DNA of 64,000 bases from Herminiimonas sp. (lineage in GTDB: Bacteria > Pseudomonadota > Gammaproteobacteria > Burkholderiales > Burkholderiaceae), in contig NZ_JAURVN010000014.1 in assembly GCF_030655415.1 (NCBI RefSeq), positions 372,001 to 436,000 on the forward strand, in the 5' to 3' direction. Positions 36,764-45,868 of the stretch are shown in pieces (position 1 is the first letter of the stretch; each line of letters starts with the position of its first letter). A program made the translations under genes and the position numbers. The notes beneath the pieces were generated by a model. The model worked only from the letters and a program-made list of their open reading frames with translations. It did not search any database and was not told where the DNA came from.

Positions 36764-37945
36764 CTACTCGCCCAATAATTCAGCAATAACCTGCCAGCCA
36801 TCTATGTGCTCCGAAATCACTTTGATGATCACGATGATGGGAATCCCGAGCAGCATGCCCCACACACCCCACAGCCAAGTCCAGAACAATAGCGACACAA
36901 ATACCGCCACGGTATTCATGCGTGCAATGCGGCCTGTCATCCAGGTGGTCACAAAAGTCCCGACGATGGTGGCGACCGCAAGCGTCGCGCCGGTAACGGC
37001 CAACACGGACGCGAAGGTGCCAAATTGCATGAAAGCCGAGACGCTGGTAGCCGCAACAATCAGCAAGGGACCGAAATAAGGAATGATGTGCAGGAAGCCA
37101 GCAGCAACCGCCCAAGCGCCAGCATTCTCAAGTCCGATCCAACGTAAGGCGATCCACATCATCAAACCGAAAATCACATTGGTGATCAATAACATCAACA
37201 TGTAATTCTGGATGGACGTATTGATCGCATCCAGAATATGTACGGTGATCTTGCGGGATGAAAGTGAATGGCCGCTGATTCTTACCAGCTTGCGCTTGAA
37301 CATGTCGCCGGATAGCAAAAAGAAAAACACCAGAAAAATCACCATCAGTGCCTGGCTGGCGAAAGCTACAATCCCCACCGAGCCCGACAATAACCACTGG
37401 CTTAAATTAAACACCGACTGATCGCCGCTGGTACTTTTGACTATCGGTCTGGCACCGGTCGCCTGATTGGTCGCTTTTTCAATTTCGGAGGCAGCAACCT
37501 GCATTTGCTGAATCGTGCTGGTCTGGTCGCGCTGTAATTGCTTGATGGAGCGCGACAATTTTTGCGTCGCAGTCGGCAAACTGATCAGGATGGAGTTGAA
37601 TTCATCCCGCAGATTATTCGCCGTCCACAATGCACTACTTAATATCGCCGTAATCACCAATATGGTCCCGACTAGGCGCGGAATACGCACACGCTCCAAG
37701 CGAACCACCAAAGGGTTCAAGGTATAGGCAATGAAGATGCCGAATATCAGTGGGATGAAAAATTTATGCGCGGCTGATAGTGCGAAGACAAACGTCACAG
37801 TCGCCATAATCGTCAGCGCGACACCGCGAGCATTTACTGGAATATGGATGCGCGCCGTTTCGCCAGTGCCGGAAGCACTGACATCAACGGTAAGTTCATC
37901 CGACGCACTCAAGTCATCTTCTTTATCTGTTTTTTTATTATTCAT
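36764..37945 (-). CDS. AI-2E family transporter (PerM-like)
   Basis: A 393-residue membrane protein from the ATG at 37945; in-frame codons further upstream lack family similarity. After a charged N-terminus (KKTDKEDD) there are about eight hydrophobic segments, with the family's FGIFIAYTLNPLV, HIIPYFGPLL and WGMLLGIPIIVIIKV stretches. Despite the name, most members have no proven autoinducer export, and their substrates are unknown. The DoxX gene lies downstream on the same strand after a 162-bp gap. Confidence 0.85.
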   Translation of the reverse strand: MNNKKTDKEDDLSASDELTVDVSASGTGETARIHIPVNARGVALTIMATVTFVFALSAAHKFFIPLIFGIFIAYTLNPLVVRLERVRIPRLVGTILVITAILSSALWTANNLRDEFNSILISLPTATQKLSRSIKQLQRDQTSTIQQMQVAASEIEKATNQATGARPIVKSTSGDQSVFNLSQWLLSGSVGIVAFASQALMVIFLVFFFLLSGDMFKRKLVRISGHSLSSRKITVHILDAINTSIQNYMLMLLITNVIFGLMMWIALRWIGLENAGAWAVAAGFLHIIPYFGPLLIVAATSVSAFMQFGTFASVLAVTGATLAVATIVGTFVTTWMTGRIARMNTVAVFVSLLFWTWLWGVWGMLLGIPIIVIIKVISEHIDGWQVIAELLGE

Positions 37946-38320
37946 GATTGTGTGCCTGAAAAATTGACTGTTAGATGGCGACATCGATATCGCTGGTCGC
38001 CTCTCGTTACAGTCTTTGAAACAGCTGATTGCAAGGAAATTAAAGTGAAGCGATTGTCCCATATGCATGTCTATAAATCATCGTAATTCAGACGACAATT
38101 CCTATTGGTGTTTTTATGTGCGCTAACGTACAGATCGGGTTTTGAGAGCAGAGATACACTTGACGTAAAGCTGATTGCAAATCTGTTGGATTGCTGCGAT
38201 CGCCATTTTTATCGTTGTATCCAAACGATCCCGGCCTAGTTTGCCGGCGATAAAAATGGGAGCTTAACGGTGCCGTAAGCAAGCATTCCAAAATTAACCA
38301 TAACTCGAAAGGAAATTGCC

Positions 38321-38470
38321 ATGCTCTATACCATTGCAGTCGTACTCGTAATCCTGTGGCTGGTCGGTCTGGTCAGCTCTTATACCATTGGCGGTTTCAT
38401 CCATATTCTGTTGGTAATCGCTATCGTGATCGTCCTGTTGCGTATCATTAGCGGCCGTAAGCCCTTGTGA
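38321..38470 (+). CDS. Lmo0937-family tiny membrane protein
   Basis: A 49-residue, almost wholly hydrophobic protein: two membrane helices separated by SSYTIGGFIH, ending in a basic ISGRKPL tail. It matches what I know as the Lmo0937 family (pattern LYTIAVVLVILWLVGLV then GGFIHILLVIAIVIV). AAAGGAAA lies upstream at good spacing, and tandem terminators follow. Such genes are often stress-induced; function unknown. The 38069-38320 gap upstream should hold its promoter. Confidence 0.8.
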   Translation: MLYTIAVVLVILWLVGLVSSYTIGGFIHILLVIAIVIVLLRIISGRKPL

Positions 38471-38481
38471 TAATCGCTTGA

Positions 38482-38510
38482 AAGCTAGCCCGATATTGGC
38501 TGGCTTTTTT
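38482..38510 (+). terminator. First terminator after the tiny membrane protein gene
   Basis: AAGCTAGCC (38482-38490) pairs with GGCTGGCTT (38498-38506), one G-U pair, then a T-run. Confidence 0.8.
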
Positions 38511-38513
38511 GAG

Positions 38514-38540
38514 AAACCGCGCCGTCTGGCGCGGTTTTTT
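38514..38540 (+). terminator. Second, tandem terminator
   Basis: AAACCGCGCC (38514-38523) pairs perfectly with GGCGCGGTTT (38528-38537) over a GTCT loop, followed by T. Only 4 bp after the first terminator. Confidence 0.85.
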
Positions 38541-38696
38541 ATTGGCGAATCGACATTAAATTTGCAAACTTTTTCATAACGCAGCCACAAGCTATCGCAT
38601 TTCAGTCAACTTATTAGCGTTTTACCTTCGTTGTGCTGGCGTATTTACACACCGGCTTGGTAACATTGCACGCTAATTCCAAGAAGGGTAGAAGTA

Positions 38697-39941
38697 ATGC
38701 AAGTAGCAGTTGTTGGTGCAGGTGTGATTGGTGTCTGTACTGCCTATTTTTTAGCTGAAGCAGGACATGAAGTCGTGGTCATCGAACGTCGCAATAATGT
38801 GGCGGAAGAAGCCAGCTTTGGCGACTCCGGCATCCTTGCTCCTTCCAGCATCGCACCTTGGGCCGCTCCCGGCGTTCCAAAAGCCTTCTTCTCTCATCTG
38901 TTCAAAGCAGAATCGCCTTTATTCTTCAATCGCGCACTCGACCCTGCACTGTGGAGCTGGGTGCGACGCTGGGTGAAGGAATCCGACCTGGCGCGCTATC
39001 AAGTCAATCGCGAACGCATGCAACGGATTGCTTTTTACAGCAGCGACATCATGCAGCAGCTGCGCGACCGTCATCAGCTGGATTACGAACAAGCCGCTGG
39101 TTACCTTCAGTTGTTTCGTTCAGAACGTGACCTGCAACTCGCAAAACCTGGTTTCGACTTTTTGGCAGCGCAAGGTATTCGACACGACTTGCCAGATGCA
39201 GATGCATTGCATGCGATCGAACCGGCACTGAATACCAATACGCCGCTGGCTGGTAGTTTGCATTTGCCAGCAGATGAATCCGGCAACTGCCCTCTATTCA
39301 CGCGTCAGATTCGGCAACTTGCGCAAGCGATGGGCGTGGAATTTCATTTCGGTTGTGACGTTAAATCGATACGCCAGATTGCACGTGGCGTTGATATCCG
39401 GATTGATGACTACAGTTTTTCTGCAGACAAAATCGTGCTTGCCAGCGGCGCCGACAGTGCCAAGTTACTGGCACGTATGGGACTGAACCTGCCGGTTTAT
39501 CCGGTCAAAAGCTATTCCGCTACGGCGACTATCCGCAACTTTGAATCCGCACCGATCGCTTCAGTCGTCGATGAAGCGTACAAGGTTGCGATCACGCGCA
39601 TGGGCAATCGCATTCGTCTTGCCGGCACCGCAGAATTTGGCGCACGCTCATCAGAACTGCGTCAGTCTGCGTTGAATACTTTGTTGAAAGTTGGCTACGA
39701 CTGGTTTCCGGATGCGTGCAATTACAATACCGCATCGTTCTGGTCGGGTAGCAGTTTGATGATGCCGGACGGTCCGCCACTGCTGGGGGCAACGTCGGTG
39801 AGAAATGTCTATGTCAATCTCGGTCACGGCTCTACCGGTTGGGCGATGGCGGCAGGTTCAGGCAAAGTGCTGGCTGATATCGTTTCTGGTCGCGCGACGG
39901 ATATCGATCTCGATGGTTTGACTGCAACGCGCTTTAGCTGA
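38697..39941 (+). CDS. dadA: D-amino acid dehydrogenase small subunit-like FAD oxidoreductase (DadA)
   Basis: A 414-residue FAD-dependent enzyme of the DAO family, DadA type; oxidatively deaminates D-amino acids at the membrane, passing electrons to the respiratory chain. The dinucleotide motif VVGAGVIGVCTAYFLAE is at residues 4-20, with ERRNNVAEEASFGDSG after it. C-terminal GLNLPVYPVKSYSAT and VNLGHGSTGWAMAAGSG are typical. AAGGGTAGA precedes the start. An alanine racemase gene elsewhere in the window (57077) could supply D-alanine, but not as an operon partner. Confidence 0.88.
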   Translation: MQVAVVGAGVIGVCTAYFLAEAGHEVVVIERRNNVAEEASFGDSGILAPSSIAPWAAPGVPKAFFSHLFKAESPLFFNRALDPALWSWVRRWVKESDLARYQVNRERMQRIAFYSSDIMQQLRDRHQLDYEQAAGYLQLFRSERDLQLAKPGFDFLAAQGIRHDLPDADALHAIEPALNTNTPLAGSLHLPADESGNCPLFTRQIRQLAQAMGVEFHFGCDVKSIRQIARGVDIRIDDYSFSADKIVLASGADSAKLLARMGLNLPVYPVKSYSATATIRNFESAPIASVVDEAYKVAITRMGNRIRLAGTAEFGARSSELRQSALNTLLKVGYDWFPDACNYNTASFWSGSSLMMPDGPPLLGATSVRNVYVNLGHGSTGWAMAAGSGKVLADIVSGRATDIDLDGLTATRFS

Positions 39942-40073
39942 TCGCGACTTACTGCCGCTGATCTTTTAGTATCTCTTGCAGTACAGCGATGGCCGCCGGA
40001 GGCGAATGGAATAGAATCAAGTTAATCTGTGATTGCACCCTGCTTTCACTTGTTTTCCTGATCGCGCCATCCG

Positions 40074-41606
40074 ATGCCAAGTAGCTTCGCACTTTATACC
40101 GTCGCAGAAATTCGCCAGATCGAACAAACTGCGTTCGCCACACTCCCCTCTTACACCTTGATGCAACGCGCAGGAACTGCGGCGGCTGATTGTGCGCAGC
40201 AGTTATTGGCAGCGCATGCGCCCAATGCTGCAATACTGGTTCTAGTCGGTCCCGGCAATAATGGCGGCGATGCATTGGAAGCAGCCAGCCAACTGGCGCA
40301 TTGCGGTTGGGATGTAAGCATCCATTTTTCCTGTGATCCAACACGCTTGCCAGCAGATGCGCAACAGGCATGGGCGCGCGCTCAAGCTAGTCCAGCGCAC
40401 TTCATCGGCGACAACGTTGCAGTGCAAAACCATTGGGCATTGGTCATCGATGGCTTATTCGGCATCGGATTAACACGCGCAATTACGCGTGAAATATCCC
40501 TGTTGATCGAACAGATCAACGCTCTTCACTGCCCAGTTTTAGCGCTTGATGTACCAAGTGGATTAGATGCCGATACTGGTGTGATTGTTAGCGCCGATGT
40601 CGATGACAAAGGCATTGCCATTCGAGCGACATACACCGTCACCTTCATCGGCGACAAAGCGGGCTTGCATACCTGCGAAGGCCGAGATTATGCGGGCGTA
40701 GTGCATGTGAGTGATTTGGATCTCAATGCCGATTTATTTCCAACGTCGTCTTCAAACTTGAATCACATTGAGTTGTTTGCAAACGCGCTGCACTTGCGAC
40801 GACACAATTCACACAAAGGTAGTTACGGCGATGTCGCAATACTCGGCGGCGCGCACGGTATGGTCGGTGCAGCAGTGCTTGCCGCCAGAACCGCAGCCAA
40901 ATCCGGCGCTGGCCGCGTTTTCCTTGCATGCAGTGCAGAGTCCTTGAGCTATGACAGCGCCCAACCCGAACTGATGTGTCGTCAGGCTGCCGACTTCAAC
41001 TTCAATAGCGCCACCATCGTGGCTGGGCCAGGATTGGGCATGTCGCGCGATGCGCATGACTTTCTGGCCAAGGCGTTGGCTGCGCATACGCCTTTAGTGC
41101 TGGATGCAGATGCGTTGAATCTCATTGCCGTCGAAGCAGGTTTGCAGCAAAAACTCTTTGCGCGTAAAGCGCCAACGTTAATAACACCACATCCATTGGA
41201 AGCAGCTCGCCTGCTTGGCCTAACGACGCAACAGATCCAAGCTGATCGTTTGGCAGCGGCACGCGCTCTTGCAAAAAAATTCAATGCAACAACAATACTG
41301 AAAGGTTCAGGCTCAGTTATTGCTGCACCGGACGGCAAAGCTGTGATCAATACGACCGGCAATCCAGCTCTCGCGACTGCAGGTGCTGGGGATGTCTTAT
41401 CAGGATTATGTGGTGCACTGCTGGCGCAGAACTGGCCAGTGTGGGAAGCGGCGCTTGCCGCAGTTTGGTTGCATGGCAAGGCTGCCGACAATCTGGTCGC
41501 AAACGGCATAGGCCCGATTGGGCTTACTGCCAGTGAATTGATTCCAGAAATACGTGCCGCCTTGAATCAACTGGTGTCAGAGCAAAATTTATTGCAGCAA
41601 CGATAG
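40074..41606 (+). CDS. nnr: Bifunctional NAD(P)HX epimerase/dehydratase (YjeF-type)
   Basis: A 510-residue fusion that repairs hydrated NADH and NADPH. The N-terminal epimerase domain (about 1-215) carries LVGPGNNGGDALEAA and DVPSGLDADTG; the C-terminal ADP-dependent dehydratase (about 235-505) carries GGAHGMVGAA, VAGPGLGMS, TPHPLEAARL and TGNPALATAGAGDVLSG. Length fits the fused family. Convergent with the ABC ATPase gene, 13 bp between the stops. Confidence 0.95.
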   Translation: MPSSFALYTVAEIRQIEQTAFATLPSYTLMQRAGTAAADCAQQLLAAHAPNAAILVLVGPGNNGGDALEAASQLAHCGWDVSIHFSCDPTRLPADAQQAWARAQASPAHFIGDNVAVQNHWALVIDGLFGIGLTRAITREISLLIEQINALHCPVLALDVPSGLDADTGVIVSADVDDKGIAIRATYTVTFIGDKAGLHTCEGRDYAGVVHVSDLDLNADLFPTSSSNLNHIELFANALHLRRHNSHKGSYGDVAILGGAHGMVGAAVLAARTAAKSGAGRVFLACSAESLSYDSAQPELMCRQAADFNFNSATIVAGPGLGMSRDAHDFLAKALAAHTPLVLDADALNLIAVEAGLQQKLFARKAPTLITPHPLEAARLLGLTTQQIQADRLAAARALAKKFNATTILKGSGSVIAAPDGKAVINTTGNPALATAGAGDVLSGLCGALLAQNWPVWEAALAAVWLHGKAADNLVANGIGPIGLTASELIPEIRAALNQLVSEQNLLQQR

Positions 41607-41619
41607 CCGCGAGCACGCC

Positions 41620-42303
41620 TTATACCAGCCGGCCCGCGGAAATGGTGATCGTTCGTTTGCACAGCGCCGCAATCGATGGATCATGCGTCACCAAGACCAA
41701 AGTCGATTTGCGTTCCTGGTTCAACTCAAACATCAAATTGATCACCGATGCGCCAGTCGCCGCATCGAGACTACCGGTAGGCTCATCCGCAAACAGTAAC
41801 GGTGGTTCGCTGACGAAGGCACGTGCGAGCGCCACACGTTGCTGCTCGCCACCCGAAAGATACTTTGGATAATGTTTAAGTCGACTCGACAAACCTACTC
41901 GTGCCAACATCGCTTCGGCTTTTTCTCTTGCCTTGCTGTCGTTACGTAACTCGAGCGGCAACATGACATTTTCAACAGCGTTCAAATGTCCGAGCAATTG
42001 AAAGGACTGGAAGACAAAACCAAGTTTTTCTTTACGCAAACCGGCGCGGCCATCTTCATCCAACGCAAAGATATCCACGTTATCCAGCTTGACCGTGCCG
42101 TCGGATGGCGTATCCAAGCCGGCCAGCAAACCAAGCAAGGTGGACTTGCCCGAACCGGAGGCGCCGACGATGGCCAGCGTATCTCCCGCTTGCACGGTAA
42201 AATCAACCGCTTGCAGGATGGTCAGTTCACCCGTTGCATCGGCCACGCGTTTAGTCAGATTGATTGTTTCAATTGCAGGATAAACAGTAGAGGATTCAGG
42301 CAT
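41620..42303 (-). CDS. ABC transporter ATP-binding protein (YbbA/LolD-like)
   Basis: A 227-residue ATPase. Walker A GASGSGKSTL (residues about 50-59), the Q-loop in VFQSFQLL, signature LSGGEQQRVALARA, Walker B LLFADEPTGSLD, and the H-loop VTHD are complete, so it should hydrolyse ATP. It resembles YbbA of E. coli, which is divergent from tesA as here. The expected permease gene does not follow; convergent nnr does. The start codon overlaps that of tesA on the other strand (CATG). Confidence 0.9.
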   Translation of the reverse strand: MPESSTVYPAIETINLTKRVADATGELTILQAVDFTVQAGDTLAIVGASGSGKSTLLGLLAGLDTPSDGTVKLDNVDIFALDEDGRAGLRKEKLGFVFQSFQLLGHLNAVENVMLPLELRNDSKAREKAEAMLARVGLSSRLKHYPKYLSGGEQQRVALARAFVSEPPLLFADEPTGSLDAATGASVINLMFELNQERKSTLVLVTHDPSIAALCKRTITISAGRLV

Positions 42304-42982
42304 GCGGATTGATTTCAGGTTTTCGTATCAGATGGGAAATAGAGTAAAAACGATATTAAAAACGCCATTGCGTGCAGTGATGCTGGTCGCTTTAATGTCA
42401 TTCGGAACGAGCGCTTATTCTGCATCAAAAACCATACTCGTGCTCGGCGACAGCCTGTCCGCAGAATATGGTTTGGTACGCGGTGAAGGTTGGGTTAATC
42501 TGCTGCAGAAAAAACTGGAAGCTGAAAAGATCACCGCGCCCATCGTCAATGCCAGTATCAGCGGCGAAACCACCAGCGGTGGCAAGGGACGTCTGCCAGC
42601 GCTACTCGCCAAACACCAGCCAGCAATCGTCGTGATCGAACTCGGAGCCAACGATGCACTACGCGGCTTGTCACTGTCTGCGACGCAAGACAATTTGCGC
42701 AGCATGATCAACAGTGCCAAAGAGATAAAAGCAAAAGTTTTATTGGTCGGTATGCAAATACCGCCTAACTACGGTGGCGATTACACCAAACAGTTTGCTG
42801 CGCTTTTCCCGAAGTTGGCGAAAGAAACCAAATCATCGCTAGTGCCATTCATGCTGCAAGGCGTTGCAGAAAAGCCTGAACTGTTTCAAGCCGATCGCAT
42901 ACATCCAAGCGCAGAGGCTCATCCCACAATACTCAACAATATCTGGCCACAACTTAAACCCTTGATTACCAGTTCCAAATAA
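42302..42982 (+). CDS. tesA: SGNH-family lysophospholipase/arylesterase/thioesterase I
   Basis: A 226-residue periplasmic esterase. A signal peptide ends around TSAYSA; the mature protein begins with LVLGDSLSAEYGL (catalytic Ser), then ASISGETTSGG (Gly), ELGANDALRG (Asn) and DRIHPSAEAH (Asp/His), the full SGNH set. The start at 42302 has AGAGGA at good spacing; an ATG at 42332 is an alternative. Hydrolyses acyl esters or thioesters. Divergent from the ABC ATPase gene with a 2-base overlap of start codons. Confidence 0.93.
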   Translation: MRIDFRFSYQMGNRVKTILKTPLRAVMLVALMSFGTSAYSASKTILVLGDSLSAEYGLVRGEGWVNLLQKKLEAEKITAPIVNASISGETTSGGKGRLPALLAKHQPAIVVIELGANDALRGLSLSATQDNLRSMINSAKEIKAKVLLVGMQIPPNYGGDYTKQFAALFPKLAKETKSSLVPFMLQGVAEKPELFQADRIHPSAEAHPTILNNIWPQLKPLITSSK

Positions 42983-43016
42983 AAAAAGCCGCTAATAACT
43001 AGCGGTTTTTTTTATT
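42983..43016. terminator. Terminator between convergent tesA and ppiD
   Basis: CCGCTA (42991-42996) pairs with TAGCGG (43002-43007). The stem is extended by A and T runs on both sides, so it can serve both strands. Confidence 0.85.
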
Positions 43017-43034
43017 TTTAAAACGTCTGATCAA

Positions 43035-44948
43035 TTATTCAGCAGTGTCTGATTTCTCAACAGCTGGTTTCTTGATTTCGACTTTAGCTTTTTTCTTCAA
43101 TGCTTCGATATACGCATGTGTTTCTTGCTGTGCCAGTGCGGCGGCGATTTGCTGATGTTCAGCCTGACGCTTTGCGGTGTCTACATTTGTAGGTTGCACC
43201 ACACGAATCACACGCAGAACAGCGTAACCTTGCGGCGCTTCCAAACCAACATACGATGGCAACTTGCTGGTGTCAGCTTTCATCACAGCCAAAAATGCGG
43301 CTGGATTCAGGCCCTGGCTTTTAGCACGTGAAACAACCTGAGTAGCTGAGAAACCACTTGCATCGTCTTTTTCTTTCAATGCTGCCAGTTTCGCTTCGCC
43401 AGCTTTTTTCGCCAATGCATGCGCTTCTGTTTGAATCACACGTTCTTGTACTTGGGCTTTAACTTCATCGAAAGGACGCTTGGTCGCTGGCTTGTATTCA
43501 ATGACACGACCTGCGATCAAGGTATTCGGTGCAACTTCAACTGCTTCTGTATTGCGTTTGTTTTTCAGAGATTCGTCCGAGAACAAAGCCGTCAGGAATT
43601 TTTGATTGTTGTAAGGAGCGGTAGGCGCAACAGCAGGATTCACCTGACGCGTCAAAGTACCGGTCGTTTCAATTTTCAATTTCAGTTTGTCTGCAACCGC
43701 TTTCAAACTATCTGCCTGCTCGTACACAGTGTTGTTAAACACGTCAGCAGTTTCAGTATATTTTTTGACGACCAATTGCTTTCTGATGTCGCTGGCAATT
43801 TCGTTTTTGACTTGCTCCAGCGGCTTGATCGCTGCTGGTTTGATCGCCGTGACTTTGATGATGTGGAAACCATAATCAGATTGCACCAGGTCGCTTACTT
43901 CATCCTGTTTCAATTTGTAGGCCGCATCTTCAAACGGTTTAACCATCGTTCCTTTGCCAAAAAATCCAAGATCACCACCGCGCTCTGCAGAACCGGTATC
44001 AACTGAATTTTCTTTTGCGAGCTTGGCAAATTCCGCAGGATTCTTGCGCAGGCTTGCCAGCAACTTTTCAGCTTTCGCTTTAGCTGCAGCTTTGTCAGCA
44101 TCCGGTGCATCCTTGTTGACGCCAATCAGAATGTGGCTGGCACGACGTTGTTCTTCCGTGCCATATTGTTTTGAGTTTTGCTCGTAATACGATTTGATGT
44201 CGGCATCGCTTACATTGATTTGTGATGCGAGTGTATCTGCAGTCAGCACGACATATTCGGCTTTGACTTGCTCAGGTATATTGAACTGGTTGCTCTTATC
44301 GTAATACGATTTGAGCATGTCATCAGTGACTTTGACTTGCGAAACATAATCCGATGCGCGGAACGCCAATTGCTGTACTTCACGTTCTTGCTCGCCCAAT
44401 TCGGACAAACGTTTAGCCAGTGAGTCTGGTGCAAATGCCGTGCTTTGAATTGCAGCATTCACTTGCTGCGACGTCAGCTCTTGACGCAGGCGCGCTTCGT
44501 AAGTGGTTGGACTCATACCTTGCGCGGCAAGGATAGTTTTATAACGCTCAACATCAAACTTGCCATCTGCAGTCGTCAACCCACCCATATTGATAATGGT
44601 TTGCTGCAAGGATTGATCTGATATTGAAAGCTTGCTGCGTTTGGCTTCTTCTGCCAACACGCGTTGCGCGATCAAATTGTTCAAGACTTCTTGTTTGGCT
44701 TCAGGCGTATCAAACATTTTGGCGTCGAATTGTTCGCCAAACATTTGACGGAAACGTTCCATCTGTTCGCGTTGTGCCGCATCCCATTCAGGTTGCGTAA
44801 TCGTTTGACCGCCAACCTTAGCAACTGTATTTGAAGCGTCGCCCATACTAGTATAACTTTCCAGTCCGACGAAAGCGAACGAAGGCAGAATAATCAGCAG
44901 TAACAAAAACTGCATCAGGCGTCGATGGGTGCGGATAAATTCAAACAT
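43035..44948 (-). CDS. ppiD: PpiD-type membrane-anchored periplasmic folding factor
   Basis: A 637-residue chaperone/peptidyl-prolyl isomerase. One N-terminal membrane helix (residues about 12-28), a SurA-like N-terminal domain (about 30-200), a parvulin domain (about 265-365, with RRASHILIGV, GDLGFFGKG and YGFHIIKV), and a long C-terminal helical part. It sits at the periplasmic exit of the Sec translocon and helps fold exported proteins. Follows hupB and the two tRNA genes, the usual order around lon-hupB-ppiD. Confidence 0.94.
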   Translation of the reverse strand: MFEFIRTHRRLMQFLLLLIILPSFAFVGLESYTSMGDASNTVAKVGGQTITQPEWDAAQREQMERFRQMFGEQFDAKMFDTPEAKQEVLNNLIAQRVLAEEAKRSKLSISDQSLQQTIINMGGLTTADGKFDVERYKTILAAQGMSPTTYEARLRQELTSQQVNAAIQSTAFAPDSLAKRLSELGEQEREVQQLAFRASDYVSQVKVTDDMLKSYYDKSNQFNIPEQVKAEYVVLTADTLASQINVSDADIKSYYEQNSKQYGTEEQRRASHILIGVNKDAPDADKAAAKAKAEKLLASLRKNPAEFAKLAKENSVDTGSAERGGDLGFFGKGTMVKPFEDAAYKLKQDEVSDLVQSDYGFHIIKVTAIKPAAIKPLEQVKNEIASDIRKQLVVKKYTETADVFNNTVYEQADSLKAVADKLKLKIETTGTLTRQVNPAVAPTAPYNNQKFLTALFSDESLKNKRNTEAVEVAPNTLIAGRVIEYKPATKRPFDEVKAQVQERVIQTEAHALAKKAGEAKLAALKEKDDASGFSATQVVSRAKSQGLNPAAFLAVMKADTSKLPSYVGLEAPQGYAVLRVIRVVQPTNVDTAKRQAEHQQIAAALAQQETHAYIEALKKKAKVEIKKPAVEKSDTAE

Positions 44949-44986
44949 GGCTAACCAATCACAAACAAATTAATACGTCGCATATG

Positions 44987-45016
44987 AAAAAAGGCGAACT
45001 CTCGTTCGCCTTTTTT
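44987..45016. terminator. Terminator downstream of the tRNA-Val/tRNA-Asp pair
   Basis: A perfect 13-bp stem: AAAAAAGGCGAAC (44987-44999) with 45004-45016 over a TCTC loop. The minus-strand reading ends in TTTTTT, so it closes the tRNA transcript before ppiD. Confidence 0.9.
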
Positions 45017-45023
45017 GCTTTTT

Positions 45024-45100
45024 TGGCGGAGTGGACGGGACTCGAACCCGCGACCCCCGGCGTGACAGGCCGGTATTCTAACCAGCTGAACTACCACTCC
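45024..45100 (-). tRNA. tRNA-Asp (GTC)
   Basis: 77 nt including an encoded CCA. Acceptor GGAGTGG pairs with CCACTCC, the T-arm has GGTTCGAGTCC, and the anticodon loop CTGTCAC gives GTC. It lies 35 bp after tRNA-Val, probably one transcript. Confidence 0.97.
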
Positions 45101-45135
45101 TAAACTACTTGATGATTATTTGCGAGTTTGACTGA

Positions 45136-45211
45136 TGGTGGGTGCTGACGGGGTCGAACCGCCGACCTACGCCTTGTAAGGGCGCCGCTCTACCAACTGA
45201 GCTAAGCACCC
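45136..45211 (-). tRNA. tRNA-Val (TAC)
   Basis: 76 nt including an encoded CCA. Acceptor GGGTGCT pairs with AGCACCC, the D-arm is AGCTCAGTTGGTAGAGC, and the anticodon loop CTTACAA gives TAC. Confidence 0.97.
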
Positions 45212-45350
45212 AAATTGCGCATACTGCTCGCACTTGCTTAATTCAGCCAAACATACAGCGTTGTCACCACGCCGCAAAGGAATTATTTTACAACATCTTG
45301 ACGCAATTTGCACTACGCTTTTACGCGAACAAATTGCATCAGGTATTTAC

Positions 45351-45623
45351 TTAGTTAACTGCGTCTTTCAGAGCTTTACCTGGTTTGAACTTAGGTACTT
45401 TAGCAGCCTTGATTTTGATCGCTTCACCGGTACGTGGGTTACGGCCTGTACGTGCTGCACGTTTGCCAACTGAGAATGTACCGAAACCAACCAAAGTAAC
45501 TGTGCCACTTTTTTTCAATGTGGTTTTAACTGCGTCGATAACAGCATCCAGTGCGCGCGTTGCAGCAGCTTTGGAAATGTCGGCGGAACCGGCGATGTGT
45601 TCAATCAATTCTGTTTTATTCAC
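45351..45623 (-). CDS. hupB: DNA-binding protein HU-beta
   Basis: A 90-residue nucleoid protein. It begins [19 protein letters not shown], has the GFGTFSV turn and the DNA-contacting arm [16 protein letters not shown] with the intercalating Pro. Length is standard. It follows lon and precedes tRNA-Val, the typical placement. Confidence 0.97.
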   Translation of the reverse strand: MNKTELIEHIAGSADISKAAATRALDAVIDAVKTTLKKSGTVTLVGFGTFSVGKRAARTGRNPRTGEAIKIKAAKVPKFKPGKALKDAVN

Positions 45624-45825
45624 TTACGTCCCCTCACAAAGGTTAATGCCGCAATATCGCTCTTGCAGAGATGAGCAAAACGACATGCGGTAGCAGAAAA
45701 ATCTGCAGCAGGTATTAAACAAGCCGCAAAGCCTTGTGTCAAGCGCTTTGCCGTGGTTTTCCCTCTGAAAATTAACATTTGATGCGCTATTTCGATGTGC
45801 ATCTGCAGCACAATAGTTTGATTGC

Positions 45826-45857
45826 AAAAAAAAGCGCTCCGAAGAGCGCTTTTTTAA
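45826..45857 (-). terminator. Rho-independent terminator of lon
   Basis: AAAAAAGCGCTC (45828-45839) pairs perfectly with 45844-45855 over a CGAA tetraloop, with T on the minus-strand side. It separates lon from hupB, so hupB must have its own promoter in 45624-45825. Confidence 0.9.
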
Positions 45858-45868
45858 ATGCAAGCAAC

